From Rhizobium phaseoli (lineage in GTDB: Bacteria > Pseudomonadota > Alphaproteobacteria > Rhizobiales > Rhizobiaceae): a stretch of 64,000 bases of DNA. Each line of letters opens with the position of its first letter. The stretch's first letter is position 1. The DNA lies in NCBI RefSeq assembly GCF_010668805.1, contig NZ_WUFT01000009.1, forward strand, positions 186,001 to 250,000. Reading direction: 5' to 3'. Under the pieces are notes generated by a model. It did no database searches and was not told the origin of the DNA. It saw only the letters and a program-made list of their open reading frames with translations. Shown here piece after piece: positions 8,490-17,806 of this stretch. The position numbers were made by a program, and so were the translations under genes.

Positions 8490-8891
8490 ATGCTGAACCG
8501 CAGAGAGGTGGAAATCGTGCCAGTCGGAAAAGGCGACGAGCTGGGCGCCAGGCAAATGAGACGCCTGTTCTTCATCGCGCTTGCCCGGCAGCTTCGTATC
8601 ATTTGGCCAATCCTATCCGGCATCGTGTCGGTAATGATCGTGTCTGGCCTGGCAATATGGCGCATCGAGAATTGGAGGATCGACGAAGCCCTGTACTTCA
8701 CCTTTGTGACCGGACTCACCATCGGATATGGTGATTTTACGCCCAAACATGTATTGGCCCGGATGTTTGCTCTGGTAATTGGTTTTGCAGGAATCGTGCT
8801 GACCGGCGTCGTTGCGGCTGTCACAGTGAAGGCCTTGAGCGCAACCGATCAAGACAGCCGGAATGGGAGAGACCGGCCAGATGAGCCCTGA
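8490..8891 (+). CDS. Two-TM potassium channel family protein
   Basis: A 133-residue protein with a first membrane helix (about 37-58, IIWPILSGIVSVMIVSGLAI), a pore loop with the selectivity filter TIGYGDFTP (about 80-88) and a second helix (about 93-113). The filter matches the K+ channel signature TxGYGD. There is no RCK regulatory domain; the tail is short and acidic/Asn-rich. It is likely a tetrameric inner-membrane channel for K+. A later ATG at 8556, preceded by AGGCA, is an alternative start. It lies between the antiporter remnant and a small gene and has no obvious operon partner. Confidence 0.82.
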   Translation: MLNRREVEIVPVGKGDELGARQMRRLFFIALARQLRIIWPILSGIVSVMIVSGLAIWRIENWRIDEALYFTFVTGLTIGYGDFTPKHVLARMFALVIGFAGIVLTGVVAAVTVKALSATDQDSRNGRDRPDEP

Positions 8892-9038
8892 TACAATGCA
8901 GCGGCTGCTACCTTCGGGGAAAATAAAGGGGCGGTTTTTTCATGCTTGTGTCGGCTTTCGCCGCACATCCCTTCGACGGCCGGCGTCAATTCGAAAGCGG
9001 TCCGGTCAAACCTGCGATTTTGAAATACATTCTGCGAG

Positions 9039-9063
9039 GGAACGATCTGGTGTTCACGCAGTT
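9039..9063 (+). promoter_or_regulatory. Candidate EcfG/RpoE2 promoter for the gene at 9100
   Basis: GGAAC at 9039-9043 and TT at 9062-9063, separated by exactly 18 bases, end 36 bases before the start codon at 9100. The -10 context is AGTTT rather than the more usual CGTT. Confidence 0.5.
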
Positions 9064-9099
9064 TGGGAGGCCTTGCAGAGGTGAGCGCGGAGTTATTCA

Positions 9100-9336
9100 A
9101 TGGGTAAAGAGCGTGGACGGAGGAAGCTGATGCTGAGGCTCCCCGAGTTCCGTCGCGCGTTGACCGATCAGGCCAGTGAGGCGCTAGGTGAGATTTTCGA
9201 GGCTTATGATCTTGCCGCCGATGCTCTGGACCGTTTCCGAAGACAACATCCAAGGCAACAGACGCTAATCACCGAATATGAACAAGTCTGCCGCGAAATA
9301 GAGCACGAGGTCGCCGTCTATTGCACCAAAGACTGA
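9100..9336 (+). CDS. Small helical hypothetical protein, 78 aa
   Basis: The protein starts MGKERGRRKLMLRLPEF and is mostly charged helix (EIFEAYDLAADALDRFRRQH, then EYEQVCREIEHEVAVYC). A GGAG lies about 8 bases before the ATG; a second in-frame ATG at 9130 is possible. The helical, four-residue-repeat spacing suggests a small coiled or bundle protein. An EcfG-type promoter lies directly upstream, so it probably belongs to the general stress response. No family recognised. Confidence 0.65.
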   Translation: MGKERGRRKLMLRLPEFRRALTDQASEALGEIFEAYDLAADALDRFRRQHPRQQTLITEYEQVCREIEHEVAVYCTKD

Positions 9337-9426
9337 ATGCCGAACACCGCGAAAGCGTCCATCGACAGACGGAGACATACCATCTGAGCTGCCGCATGGA
9401 ACCAGCATCTGCCCATCCCAGTGATT

Positions 9427-10536
9427 TCAAGCGGCCTTTGATCCCTCCGGTGCATCGGATGGCCATGCCCAGGCTTTCAGAAGTTCATAGAAGACACTGA
9501 GGACGATCGGTCCCAAAAATAGCCCCAGCAGACCGTATGATAGAGTTCCTCCTATCACGCCGATCAGGATGACCGGCATTGGAGTCGAGAGGCCCCGCGA
9601 CATCAAGATCGGCTTCAAGATGTTGTCGACGAGCGTGATCGGGACCGCGACGCAGGTAAAGGCAAAGGCCGTGACGGGCGACCAGGAAAACCAAGCCCAG
9701 ATGATGGCAGGCAGGAGCACCAGGCCTGGCCCGAGCTGCATCACGCAGAACATGAAGACTAGAAAGGTCAGTGCCCCGCGCGCTGGCATGCCAAAAACGG
9801 CGAAACATAAACCGCAAAGCAAGGTCTGCAGAAAGGCGACGCCGATGACACCGCGCGAAACGTTTCGCACCGTCGCGCCTGCCAGCCGGGCAAAGCCGAC
9901 ACCTCTGTCCCCGCCGACCCGGCTCGCCAGCGCCTGAATTGCTGTCGCCAGGTGCGCCGCCCTGGTCAGAAGCAAGCCGGAAAGCATGATGGAGGCGACA
10001 AAGCTCAATACGCCGCCGCCGATCGATGCGAGCTTTGCAACAACACCCCCCATGACCTCACGAATGGGCGCTTGAAACTTGACGATGGTGGAGGCCAGGT
10101 CACCAACAATCTGGTTCCATGTGTCATGAATTCGCTCGCCGACGACCGGCCATGCCCGCACCGCTTCCGGGGCTGAGGGGAGCGTGACGGTTCCCGACCA
10201 CAACTTGCCGATCAGCGCCTGCGCGGCATCGGCAAAATTGACCGCAACGAGGGCGAGCGGTGCGATGATCAGCACAAGACAGCCGATGACAATGATCGTG
10301 GCGGCAATTCCCGGTCTGTTTCCGATCAGCCGCGTGAGCGCCTCGAACATCGGAAACAGTGCGACCACGAGAATCGCCGACCAGATGACGATGAGTGCGA
10401 AGGGAGCGATGAGTTTCATGGTCCAGTAGGCAAAAAGCCCGATGATGCCCAATCGAACCAGATCGCTGACTTTCGCCTCTATCGAAACCTGTCCGGCCTC
10501 ACCTCTTTGCGTCGTCGTCTCGGCTGACCTGTCCAT
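9427..10536 (-). CDS. AI-2E family transporter (YdiK/PerM type)
   Basis: A 369-residue membrane protein with about eight hydrophobic segments in the family pattern: two near the N terminus (YWTMKLIAPFALIVIWSAIL), one at about 80-105, a long soluble middle (about 110-190), and five towards the C terminus. The C-terminal signature GLSTPMPVILIGVIGGTLSYG...LFLGPIVLSVFYELLKAW matches this family. Some members export autoinducer-2, others are Na+/H+ antiporters, so the substrate here is unknown. It is the last gene of a minus-strand run SulP, PPK2, AI-2E; the gap to PPK2 is 33 bases, so co-transcription is likely. Confidence 0.88.
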   Translation of the reverse strand: MDRSAETTTQRGEAGQVSIEAKVSDLVRLGIIGLFAYWTMKLIAPFALIVIWSAILVVALFPMFEALTRLIGNRPGIAATIIVIGCLVLIIAPLALVAVNFADAAQALIGKLWSGTVTLPSAPEAVRAWPVVGERIHDTWNQIVGDLASTIVKFQAPIREVMGGVVAKLASIGGGVLSFVASIMLSGLLLTRAAHLATAIQALASRVGGDRGVGFARLAGATVRNVSRGVIGVAFLQTLLCGLCFAVFGMPARGALTFLVFMFCVMQLGPGLVLLPAIIWAWFSWSPVTAFAFTCVAVPITLVDNILKPILMSRGLSTPMPVILIGVIGGTLSYGLLGLFLGPIVLSVFYELLKAWAWPSDAPEGSKAA

Positions 10537-10569
10537 CGTCGCGGCGCCGTCCGTTCTAGGCTCGGTTGT

Positions 10570-11409
10570 TTATGAGGTGACGTCGGGCACGACATGTCGG
10601 ATGCTGTGATCATCGACGAAGTCGGCCGGCCGCTTCTGGCGTTTTTTGAGATCCGGCGCATTAAACTTGAGGCGCTCATAGGGGATGGATTGCAGGATGT
10701 GCGAGATGCAGTTGATCCGCGCGCGTTTCTTGTCGTCCGACGGCACAATCCACCACGGTGCGTGATTTGTATCGGTCATCCGCAGCATCGCGTCATAGGC
10801 GCGCGTGTAATCCCACCAACGCTGAAAGGATTCGACATCCATCGGGCTCAGCTTCCATTGCCGTAGCGGGTCATCGATCCGGCGCTTGAAGCGACGCTCC
10901 TGTTCCTCCTCGCCGACCGTGAGGAAGTATTTCAGCAGAACGACGCCGCTTTCGACGATGGAAGCCTCGAAGCGAGGCGCCAATTCAAGGAAGCGCTCCG
11001 CCTTCTTTTCGCTGCAGAACCCCATGACGCGATCGACGCCGGCACGGTTGTACCAGCTGCGGTCGAATATCACGATCTCGCCGGCTGCCGGCAGATGGGC
11101 GATGTAGCGCTGCATATAGATCTGCGATTTCTCGCGCTCGGTCGGAGCGGGCAGAGCCACGACCCGGAATACGCGTGGACTGACCTTTTCCGTTATCCGC
11201 TTGATCATGCCACCTTTGCCGGCAGCATCGCGTCCTTCGAAAATGATGACGATCCTCGCACCGGATTTCTTCACCCAGGCTTGCAGATGCGCAAGCTCCA
11301 CCTGCAGGAGGCCGATTTCCTTTTCATAATCCCATTTCTTTTTCTTTTTGTCCTTGCTGCCACTGTCGGCTTTCACATCGATCTGGCTCGGTTCGTAATT
11401 CTCGTCCAT
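10570..11409 (-). CDS. ppk2: Polyphosphate kinase 2
   Basis: A 279-residue member of the PPK2 family, which transfers phosphate between polyphosphate and nucleoside di- or monophosphates. The P-loop FEGRDAAGKGG lies near residues 56-66, the Walker B-like FDRSWYNRAGVDRV at about 117-130, and the lid region with RRIDDPLRQWKLSPMD at about 175-190. A Lys-rich, probably disordered N terminus (KDKKKKKWDYEKE) precedes the domain. GGAGGGAGAG sits directly before the ATG. The length suits a one-domain class I enzyme. It follows the SulP gene by 17 bases on the same strand. Polyphosphate storage fits the stress theme of this region. Confidence 0.93.
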   Translation of the reverse strand: MDENYEPSQIDVKADSGSKDKKKKKWDYEKEIGLLQVELAHLQAWVKKSGARIVIIFEGRDAAGKGGMIKRITEKVSPRVFRVVALPAPTEREKSQIYMQRYIAHLPAAGEIVIFDRSWYNRAGVDRVMGFCSEKKAERFLELAPRFEASIVESGVVLLKYFLTVGEEEQERRFKRRIDDPLRQWKLSPMDVESFQRWWDYTRAYDAMLRMTDTNHAPWWIVPSDDKKRARINCISHILQSIPYERLKFNAPDLKKRQKRPADFVDDHSIRHVVPDVTS

Positions 11410-11426
11410 AGCTCTCCCTCCTGTGC

Positions 11427-13145
11427 TTAAGGTGCGTTGGCTGCCGAAGCTGCCGGTCCGGTCCGATCGAAATCACCGATCAGCGTTCGCAGGGCTTCCT
11501 CCCTGCCGTTGAAAAGATTTTCGGCTCCGATCGCCTTGATGACGCCGGCACGTTCGAGAATGCCGCGGCTCTCTTCACTGAGGTCGGCTAACGCGAAAAT
11601 GATGTTCCGCTTGGCGAGGAGCTCGGCCACGGCCTCCAGTGCTGTTGCGCCGGTGCTGTCGATATGCGTGATGGCGCTCGCATCCAGCACGAGGCATCTG
11701 GTTCCGACAGCGAGCTCCTTTGCCACCGATGTCAGTCGCATACGCAGGTAATCGGCGTTGTAAAACAAAATGCTGCCCTGGATGGCGAAGACGGCGGCGC
11801 CCTCGACCGGGCGGGCTTCGGGAAATCGGCGAAGGTCAAAGAAGCCATGCCGTCGCTGGATGCGGCCGAGAAGACCGTCGCGCGGGAACATCGTCTGACG
11901 CAGGAGATAGGCGAAAGTTGCCGCAACAGCGACGACCACGCCGTTGAGGACCCCAAAGCTGATCGCACCCCACATGGCAATCAGCGCAAAGATGAATTCC
12001 ATACGACTGACGCGCCAGATCTTCTTCAGTTCGTGAACATCGATGAGGCTGATCGCCGCCGTTGCAAGGATTGCCGCGAGCGCCGGGATGGGAAGTATCC
12101 GCAAGGCACTGTGCAGGAAAACAAGGGCGGCAATCAGTGTCGCTGCCGATACCAGTCCGGCGGCCTGCGAAACGCCGCCGGTCGACAGGTTTATCGCGGT
12201 TCGCGAATCCGAGACGCTGACCGGAAACGAGCCGAACAGAGCGGGTGCGATATTGGCAGCGCCAAGTCCGATCAGCTCCTGATTGGCGTCGACCTCCTCT
12301 CCGGTTCGCGAGGCGAAGCTTCTTGCTGCGACGATGCCGGCGCCGAAGCTGACGAGAAAGATCGCGGCTGAACCGATCACGATCATATCGAGGGGCATCC
12401 GATGCAACGCGGGCAGGGACAGGCTCGGCAGTCCGCTCGGGATGTCGCCGACAACCGCGATCCCCCGACCTTGGAAGTCGAAGATAGCAGAGAGAATAAC
12501 CGAGAGGACGACCACCAGAACGGGGCCTGGGACCCTGAGATGAAAGGCCCGGACGATCCATAGCAACGCGAACATCACGAGGCCGAGGAGGAACGAAGGC
12601 CAGTGGATGAGATTGCCCTTGGCGATGAGCTCTAGGAGTGGCGGGATCAACCCATCCGATTCAATCTTGAGCCCTGTGAAGCGGCCGATCTGTCCGACAA
12701 GGATCGACACCGACACGCCGGCAAAGAATCCCACCAGAATGGGACGCGACAGAAAGCTCGCCAGGACACCGAGCCGCAATAACCTTGCCGCAATGCAAAA
12801 GACGCCGACGCCAAGGGCAAGAGCCGAGGCGATGGCGATCCTGTCGGTATCGGTCGCAGCCGGTCCAGTTGCGATGATTGCTCCCATGGCAGCCGCCAGC
12901 ACGCTCATGGTCGCAGCATCAGGCCCGACGACCAAGAGCCGGGAAGGTCCAAAGATCGCATAGGCGATCGGCGCGACGATGCTGGCATAGATGCCCGTCT
13001 CCGGGGGCAGACCGGCGATGGCGGGGTAGGCGATGGCGCTCGGCAAGCCAACGGCTGCGATCGACAAGCCGGCCGGAATGTCACTGCGGAGCCAGGCTCG
13101 GTTGAATCCGGCCAGGCCCCGCAACATGGGAAGACTTCCTATCAC
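11427..13145 (-). CDS. SulP family anion transporter with STAS domain
   Basis: A 572-residue protein. The membrane domain (about 20-410) begins with the SulP signature AGLSIAAVGLPSAIAYPAIAGLPPETGIYASIVAPIAYAIFG (split here only as a region, residues 25-66) and has roughly 12-14 helices. A STAS domain follows at about 445-555, with the conserved VLDASAITHIDSTGATALEA segment. The start is GTG, supported by AAGGAG 8 bases upstream. SulP proteins move sulphate, bicarbonate or other anions; the substrate cannot be told. It is the first gene of an operon with ppk2 and the AI-2E transporter. Confidence 0.92.
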   Translation of the reverse strand: MIGSLPMLRGLAGFNRAWLRSDIPAGLSIAAVGLPSAIAYPAIAGLPPETGIYASIVAPIAYAIFGPSRLLVVGPDAATMSVLAAAMGAIIATGPAATDTDRIAIASALALGVGVFCIAARLLRLGVLASFLSRPILVGFFAGVSVSILVGQIGRFTGLKIESDGLIPPLLELIAKGNLIHWPSFLLGLVMFALLWIVRAFHLRVPGPVLVVVLSVILSAIFDFQGRGIAVVGDIPSGLPSLSLPALHRMPLDMIVIGSAAIFLVSFGAGIVAARSFASRTGEEVDANQELIGLGAANIAPALFGSFPVSVSDSRTAINLSTGGVSQAAGLVSAATLIAALVFLHSALRILPIPALAAILATAAISLIDVHELKKIWRVSRMEFIFALIAMWGAISFGVLNGVVVAVAATFAYLLRQTMFPRDGLLGRIQRRHGFFDLRRFPEARPVEGAAVFAIQGSILFYNADYLRMRLTSVAKELAVGTRCLVLDASAITHIDSTGATALEAVAELLAKRNIIFALADLSEESRGILERAGVIKAIGAENLFNGREEALRTLIGDFDRTGPAASAANAP

Positions 13146-13244
13146 CCCTGGCTCCTTATCCCTTGCCGTTGCCCTCGCCCGCTCGGCGCGTCAGAGTTGG
13201 TTTTTGCGGCATAAACCGACGCAGGGTTTCTGCGGGACATGCCG

Positions 13245-14402
13245 TTAGTGTTCGAGGAAGACGAAGTTCATCCAGCTGCTCATCCGCAACAGGACCTTGC
13301 GCATGACTGCGACATGGTGCCAATGGTGGGTGTAGACCGCGACATCGGCGACGACGCCGCCTGGCAGTTGATAATCGTCGGTATTTTCGAGCAACTCGAT
13401 CCGAGCCAGCGTTTGCCCGGGCGATATGCGCTCGGGCGATTGTGGATCGATCAGCGCACCGCTCGGCTGCAACTGGCCCTGGGCCATCACATCGATGACC
13501 CCCTGCACCCGTGCCTTGAATATCTTTCCGGGCACGGCTCTAAAGGAAACCTCCGCTTCATCACCGACGCGCACGCGCTGCAGTGAGTTCTGGATGAAAG
13601 CTGCCGCCAGCATGCGGTCCTGGCTGTCGATGAAGACCATGACCGGGCGCAACGGCAGCGGATTGGCCATCATCCCAGGGCGCAGGAAAACCTGCGTGAC
13701 GTAACCATCGGTCGGAGCCCGCACGACCGTCTGGTCGAGTTCGTACTCGGCGTTGTGCAATTCCGCTTGCAGCCTTGCAACGGTCGGGTTGGTTCCGTTG
13801 ATCTCGGACTCAAAGGCAAGTTTTGCCTGCAACGCTTGGGCGCGGGCCGTCTCGACCGTGGCCTCTGACGTCAGGTAAATGCCGCGCCGGTTTTCGACCT
13901 CGAGCTCGGAAAAGACGGCGCCCCTGCCGTTGGACTTCGCATTCTCGTTCGACTGCTGGAATTTCTCAAAGGCCTGCTGGGACCTGTCCCTCGAGGCCTC
14001 GGCGCCCGTGACTGCTGAATTGGCAGCATCGACGGCCGCTTTCAACTGCAGGACGGACTGCTCGGCTTCGGCGAGCGCGGCTTTCTTTTGATCGACGGTA
14101 AACTGATAGGGCCGCGGATCTATGCGAAAGAGAATGTCGCCCTTCTTCAACGGCGCATTCGCTGTCACCGGGACGTCGATGACCTGGCCTCCGACGACGG
14201 GAATGACCGGAGCCGAGGTGAAGTAGATGCGCCCGTCGCTAGAATAGGGATGGTTGTAACTCATCAGGAGCAGCAGGGTGGAAATGAGGAAGATCCCTCC
14301 AAGAACGGCCGTTGCGAGCGTCCATTGGGTCACCGGGATCCTGAATATTTTAAAGACTACCCAGCAGATTGCGGCGTAGGTGAGTACGAGGAGCAGATCC
14401 AT
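13245..14402 (-). CDS. HlyD/EmrA-type membrane fusion protein (YibH-like)
   Basis: A 385-residue periplasmic adaptor with two N-terminal membrane helices (about 3-20 and 28-48), then the biotinyl-lipoyl-like half (GGQVIDVPVTANAPLKKGDILFRIDPRPYQ), a coiled-coil hairpin (about 110-200) and the returning lipoyl and beta-barrel parts (VVRAPTDGYVTQVFLRPG). Family members join inner-membrane exporters to outer-membrane channels. No exporter ATPase or MFS gene is adjacent. Its ATG overlaps the stop of the DUF3302 gene (TGATG), so the two are translationally coupled, a pair also seen as YibH/YibI in enterobacteria. Confidence 0.9.
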   Translation of the reverse strand: MDLLLVLTYAAICWVVFKIFRIPVTQWTLATAVLGGIFLISTLLLLMSYNHPYSSDGRIYFTSAPVIPVVGGQVIDVPVTANAPLKKGDILFRIDPRPYQFTVDQKKAALAEAEQSVLQLKAAVDAANSAVTGAEASRDRSQQAFEKFQQSNENAKSNGRGAVFSELEVENRRGIYLTSEATVETARAQALQAKLAFESEINGTNPTVARLQAELHNAEYELDQTVVRAPTDGYVTQVFLRPGMMANPLPLRPVMVFIDSQDRMLAAAFIQNSLQRVRVGDEAEVSFRAVPGKIFKARVQGVIDVMAQGQLQPSGALIDPQSPERISPGQTLARIELLENTDDYQLPGGVVADVAVYTHHWHHVAVMRKVLLRMSSWMNFVFLEH

Positions 14403-14743
14403 CAGGCGTTCTCCTTCTCCGGCGTCTGTGTCTCGAGCTCGGCGATTCTTGCATGGAGACGAGCAATTTCCGCATTCGCCTCAGCTTCGGCGGATAACTT
14501 GCCGTCCTGCCGGATGCCCCAGCCCCTGTCTTCGCGGTAAAGCGTCGCCCAAATGAACAGAAACGGCCAAATCACGTGGAGGGTGAAGAGGCTGACCCAA
14601 CCGGCAACATGAATGGCGTCCTGATGGGGGTGGTTTCGTGCCTTGGCCATCAGATGGGGAATGTCATGGATTGCAATCACGGCGTAAAAGAGCGTGACCA
14701 CGACGAAGACTAAGACGCCCAAGGCAAAATAGTCGAGAAACAC
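14402..14743 (-). CDS. DUF3302 membrane protein (YiaW/YibI-like)
   Basis: A 113-residue protein with two membrane helices (DYFALGVLVFVVVTLFYAVI and VAGWVSLFTLHVIWPFLFIW) and a C-terminal coiled tail (EANAEIARLHARIAELET). The frame extends upstream, but the family begins at FLDYFALGVLVF; a GTG codon at 14743 with GGAAGGGGG 5 bases ahead fits that start exactly, so a GTG start is assigned. It sits directly upstream of, and overlaps, the HlyD-type gene, which matches the known pairing of these families. It probably helps the adaptor in the inner membrane. Confidence 0.85.
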   Translation of the reverse strand: MFLDYFALGVLVFVVVTLFYAVIAIHDIPHLMAKARNHPHQDAIHVAGWVSLFTLHVIWPFLFIWATLYREDRGWGIRQDGKLSAEAEANAEIARLHARIAELETQTPEKENA

Positions 14744-15063
14744 GGATCCCCCTTCCGGCTTGGTCTGTCCGAGCCATTTGATCGCAAGCGAGGATTGGAT
14801 AATAGGCCCGTTTCGGTGCAAAGACCCGTAGCATCGCGTAATCTCTATCGGGGCGTCTGCAGCCAATCTGCCTGAGTGGATGCGCCTGAGTGCGAAGGAA
14901 AAACGCCAGATAGGCAGATCCATCCTGTTCCATGGCTCGGTTGTCGAATGCGCAAATCGATTCGAGCCCCGGCGAGCGTAGGATCGCGTATTTTACGTCT
15001 TGGGGCGGTTCGCCTGATATATAGTTCCATCTCTGCTGGCGCAGTTCGGTGTCGGGGGCGGAG
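14744..15063. other. Divergent promoter region, no gene seen
   Basis: This stretch separates the minus-strand DUF3302/HlyD genes from the plus-strand genes at 15064. Frames present here are Arg-rich and look like chance. No GGAAC-N18-TT match with correct spacing was found in either direction. Confidence 0.5.
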
Positions 15064-15375
15064 ATGGTGTCGGGAGAAAGTGGTTCGACATATTTGTCCG
15101 CCCTTGAAGCGGCAGAAGCTTATTTTCCCGACCAGACAAGGCTGGTGCAGCGACTTTTCTACGTCAACGATGCCTTTCACAGCATGTGCGAGGACCTCGC
15201 TGCGGCGGCGCAGGCGTTGGCCCGCGTCGAACAGCTGTCTGACGCGGTGAGGGAGGCGCGACGGCTCGAATATGCGGGGTTGGTCGATGCGCTGCTGAAA
15301 GAGATGAGGGAAGCGATAGCACAATCGAAAATTGTGATGCTCAGGCGGACGCCAATTACCCCCAAACTGCGGTGA
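15064..15375 (+). CDS. Small helical hypothetical protein, 103 aa
   Basis: The sequence begins MVSGESGSTYLSALEAAEAY and is largely helical: QTRLVQRLFYVNDAFHSMCEDLAAAAQALARVEQ (residues about 24-57) resembles short rhizobial proteins in which a FPDQ-x-x-LV-x-RL motif precedes a two-helix hairpin. A GTG at 15049 is an alternative start. It is 43 bases ahead of the DUF3300 gene on the same strand and may share its transcript. No function can be named. Confidence 0.6.
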   Translation: MVSGESGSTYLSALEAAEAYFPDQTRLVQRLFYVNDAFHSMCEDLAAAAQALARVEQLSDAVREARRLEYAGLVDALLKEMREAIAQSKIVMLRRTPITPKLR

Positions 15376-15418
15376 AAGCCTGTGTCGTTCAACGATTAAT
15401 AAGAGAGGTCCGTGTGCG

Positions 15419-16819
15419 ATGAATAGAGTTTCCCGCAAGTTGCTGGTCGGGTTGTCGATCTTGGCGATCATCGCGTTCCAGCCGGTACTCCCGGTCAGAG
15501 CGCAGGCTCCTGCACCCGCTGCTGCGCCAGACCAGGCGGATGCAGAACAGTCCACGGCGACACTCCTTTCAGACGATGAACTTGAAGTGCTCGTGGCGCG
15601 GATCGCGCTCTATCCGGACGAACTGGTCGCGGCGATTTCGGCCGCATCGCTCTTCCCCTTGCAGATCATCGAAGCCCAGCGTTTCCTGGATACCAAAAAG
15701 AAGAACGACAACCTCAAGCCCAAAAGCGATTGGGACGGGAGCGTCGTTTCGCTGCTCAATTATCCTGATATCGTCAAGATGATGAGCGAGGATCTCGAAT
15801 GGACGCAATCCTTGGCCGCTGCGCTTGGCAGCCAGCAAAAGGACGTCCTGATCGCTATTCAGCAGCTTCGCGACGAGGCGGTGGCAAAGAACATCATCAA
15901 GACCGATGACAAGGTGACTGTCGTTACGGAAAACGACAACGTCATCATCCGGCCGACCGATCCGCAGAAAATCTATATTCCGCAATATCCGCCGGAGATG
16001 CTGTACCAACCGGACTATGTAGCCGAACCGATCTCCTACTATCCCGATTATTACGACAATTATTACTATCCCGGCGCGGCGTTTTTTGCCGGCGCCGTCA
16101 CCGGGCTCGCCTGGGCGGCCGTCGTCAATTGGGACGACTGGGGGGTATGGGGCGGTCGCTGGGGCGGTGGTGACATCGACATCGACTGCAACAATTGCCT
16201 AAACGGTCGAAATTTCAACGGCAAGATGAAGTGGAACGATGTCGATTGGTCGAAAGTCGACCGCAGCAAAATGAGCATCGGCAAGGACCAGCTTGCCAAG
16301 CTGGACCGCTCGTCGATCAAATCCGGATTGCAGGCCGACAATCGCAATCAGTTGCGCAACAGAGCGTCCGAAATAAATGCAGGCCAGAGGCCGGGTACGC
16401 GTGATGTCGGCGCCCGCGCCGACGACATCCGGAAGGGAACGGTGCAGGGGCTGAAGGCAAAGCCGCAACCCAGAGCGCCGAACGCGGCCAATCGTCCAGG
16501 CGCGTCTCGTCCCGACACGCGCCCGGCAACGTCAGCCAATCGACCGAACAAGCCGGCGGCAAGGCCTGCGCAAAAAGCCAACAAGCCGCAGATGGCCGCC
16601 AGGTCCGACAATCGCAACCGGCAGCCGAGTGCGCTTGGCAATGTCCAATCCGGCCGTCGGGAAGCGGTTTCCTCGAAGCGCGGTGCGCAGAGCATGGGCA
16701 GCCAGCAGCGCTCTGCGCCGCGTGCAGCGCCACAGCGTTCCCGCCCGCCAGTATCGCGTGGCGGTGGTGGTGGCCGTGGTGGTGGCGGCGGTGGCCGCGG
16801 CGGCGGCGGCCGGCGGTAA
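15419..16819 (+). CDS. DUF3300 exported protein with Gly/Arg-rich tail
   Basis: A 466-residue protein. A signal peptide spans residues 1-29 (ending LPVRAQA). The DUF3300 domain (about 50-260) contains LVARIALYPDELVAAISAAS and a Tyr/Pro-rich segment (QYPPEMLYQPDYVAEP, then YYPDYYDNYYYPG). A hydrophobic stretch AAFFAGAVTGLAWAAVV could touch the membrane. The C-terminal 150 residues are Arg/Pro/Asn-rich, low in complexity, and end in repeated GGGGRG units. It is followed 29 bases later by a DUF2950 gene, and the two families often occur together. The role is unknown but an envelope location is clear. Confidence 0.88.
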   Translation: MNRVSRKLLVGLSILAIIAFQPVLPVRAQAPAPAAAPDQADAEQSTATLLSDDELEVLVARIALYPDELVAAISAASLFPLQIIEAQRFLDTKKKNDNLKPKSDWDGSVVSLLNYPDIVKMMSEDLEWTQSLAAALGSQQKDVLIAIQQLRDEAVAKNIIKTDDKVTVVTENDNVIIRPTDPQKIYIPQYPPEMLYQPDYVAEPISYYPDYYDNYYYPGAAFFAGAVTGLAWAAVVNWDDWGVWGGRWGGGDIDIDCNNCLNGRNFNGKMKWNDVDWSKVDRSKMSIGKDQLAKLDRSSIKSGLQADNRNQLRNRASEINAGQRPGTRDVGARADDIRKGTVQGLKAKPQPRAPNAANRPGASRPDTRPATSANRPNKPAARPAQKANKPQMAARSDNRNRQPSALGNVQSGRREAVSSKRGAQSMGSQQRSAPRAAPQRSRPPVSRGGGGGRGGGGGGRGGGGRR

Positions 16820-16848
16820 ATGTCTTCCCTCCAAGATGCCGGAGTTCT

Positions 16849-17787
16849 ATGATGAAACCTCAATCAGCCTTGATCCCGCTTATGCTTTCTTCCCTGCTCT
16901 GCGTGGTTTCCGCGACGCCGTCAGTGTCGCAGATGCAGACCGATCTTACCGAGTTTGCGGCGGCAGGTCCGACCCCGTCGTTTGGCACGCCGGCGGAGGT
17001 TCTCGATCGCCTGAAGGCCGTGCTGGCTAGCAACGATGTCGACGGGTTCGCAGGTCTTCTCGGCTTGAAGGCAGATAAGCTGCGGTCCAGCAACGAGGCG
17101 ATGATCACCTATGGGCTAATCCGCGAAGGCGCCGCACGACAGATGATCCTGGAGGATCTCAGTGGACGGAAGTTCGTCGCGATCGGCGACAGGCTCTGGC
17201 CTTTGCCCTTCCCGCTGACGGAAAACCAAGGGAAGTGGTTCTTTGATACCAAGGGCGGCCTTCAGGAAATCGTCAATCGCCGGGTCGGCGAAAACGAACT
17301 CGCAACGATCGATACCATGCACGAATATGTCGCCGCTCAGTATCAATATGCTTCCGAGGACCGTGATGGCGACGGCATTTACGAGTTCGCGAAAAAATTG
17401 ATCAGCAGTCCGGGCAAGCTGGACGGGTTGTATTGGGACCCGAGCGTCTTTGGCGAAGAAAGCCCGGCTAGCGCCCTGGTCGAGACGGCGGCTTTCGGCG
17501 CCGCCAAACGCGGCCAAGGCTATTTCGGATACCGCTATCGCATCCTGACCGCCCAGGGTGACAACGTTCTCGGCGGCAAACAAAGCTACATCGTCAATGG
17601 CTATATGACCGCCGGCTTTGCATTGCTCGCCTGGCCCGTCGCATATCGGGTGACCGGCGTGGAGACCTTTATCGTCAACGGGGCGAGCGTCATCTATCAG
17701 CGCGACCTCGGCCCGCAAACGGAACAGCGTGCCGCGGCGATCAAGGATTTCAATCCGGATGCCAACTGGACTGTTGTCAGCCAGTAG
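16849..17787 (+). CDS. DUF2950 exported protein
   Basis: A 312-residue protein with an N-terminal signal peptide (ALIPLMLSSLLCVVSATPSV). The DUF2950 pattern is present: a charged N-terminal domain, W-F-F-D-T-K-G-G at about 140, the motif YASEDRDGDGIYEFAKK at about 170, and the C-terminal GYRYRILTAQGDN and PVAYRVTGVETFIVNG segments. The D-x-D-x-D-G-I element looks like a possible metal-binding loop. Two ATGs stand in tandem at the start. It pairs with the DUF3300 gene and ends just before a strong hairpin at 17807-17837, which probably ends the transcript. Confidence 0.88.
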   Translation: MMKPQSALIPLMLSSLLCVVSATPSVSQMQTDLTEFAAAGPTPSFGTPAEVLDRLKAVLASNDVDGFAGLLGLKADKLRSSNEAMITYGLIREGAARQMILEDLSGRKFVAIGDRLWPLPFPLTENQGKWFFDTKGGLQEIVNRRVGENELATIDTMHEYVAAQYQYASEDRDGDGIYEFAKKLISSPGKLDGLYWDPSVFGEESPASALVETAAFGAAKRGQGYFGYRYRILTAQGDNVLGGKQSYIVNGYMTAGFALLAWPVAYRVTGVETFIVNGASVIYQRDLGPQTEQRAAAIKDFNPDANWTVVSQ

Positions 17788-17806
17788 CCACTAGCTCCAA
17801 GAGAGT

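Noticed and set aside
16348-16863. Minus-strand Pro/Arg/Ala-rich frames over the end of the DUF3300 gene
   Set aside because: They mirror the Gly/Arg-rich repeats of the real gene and have no independent support.
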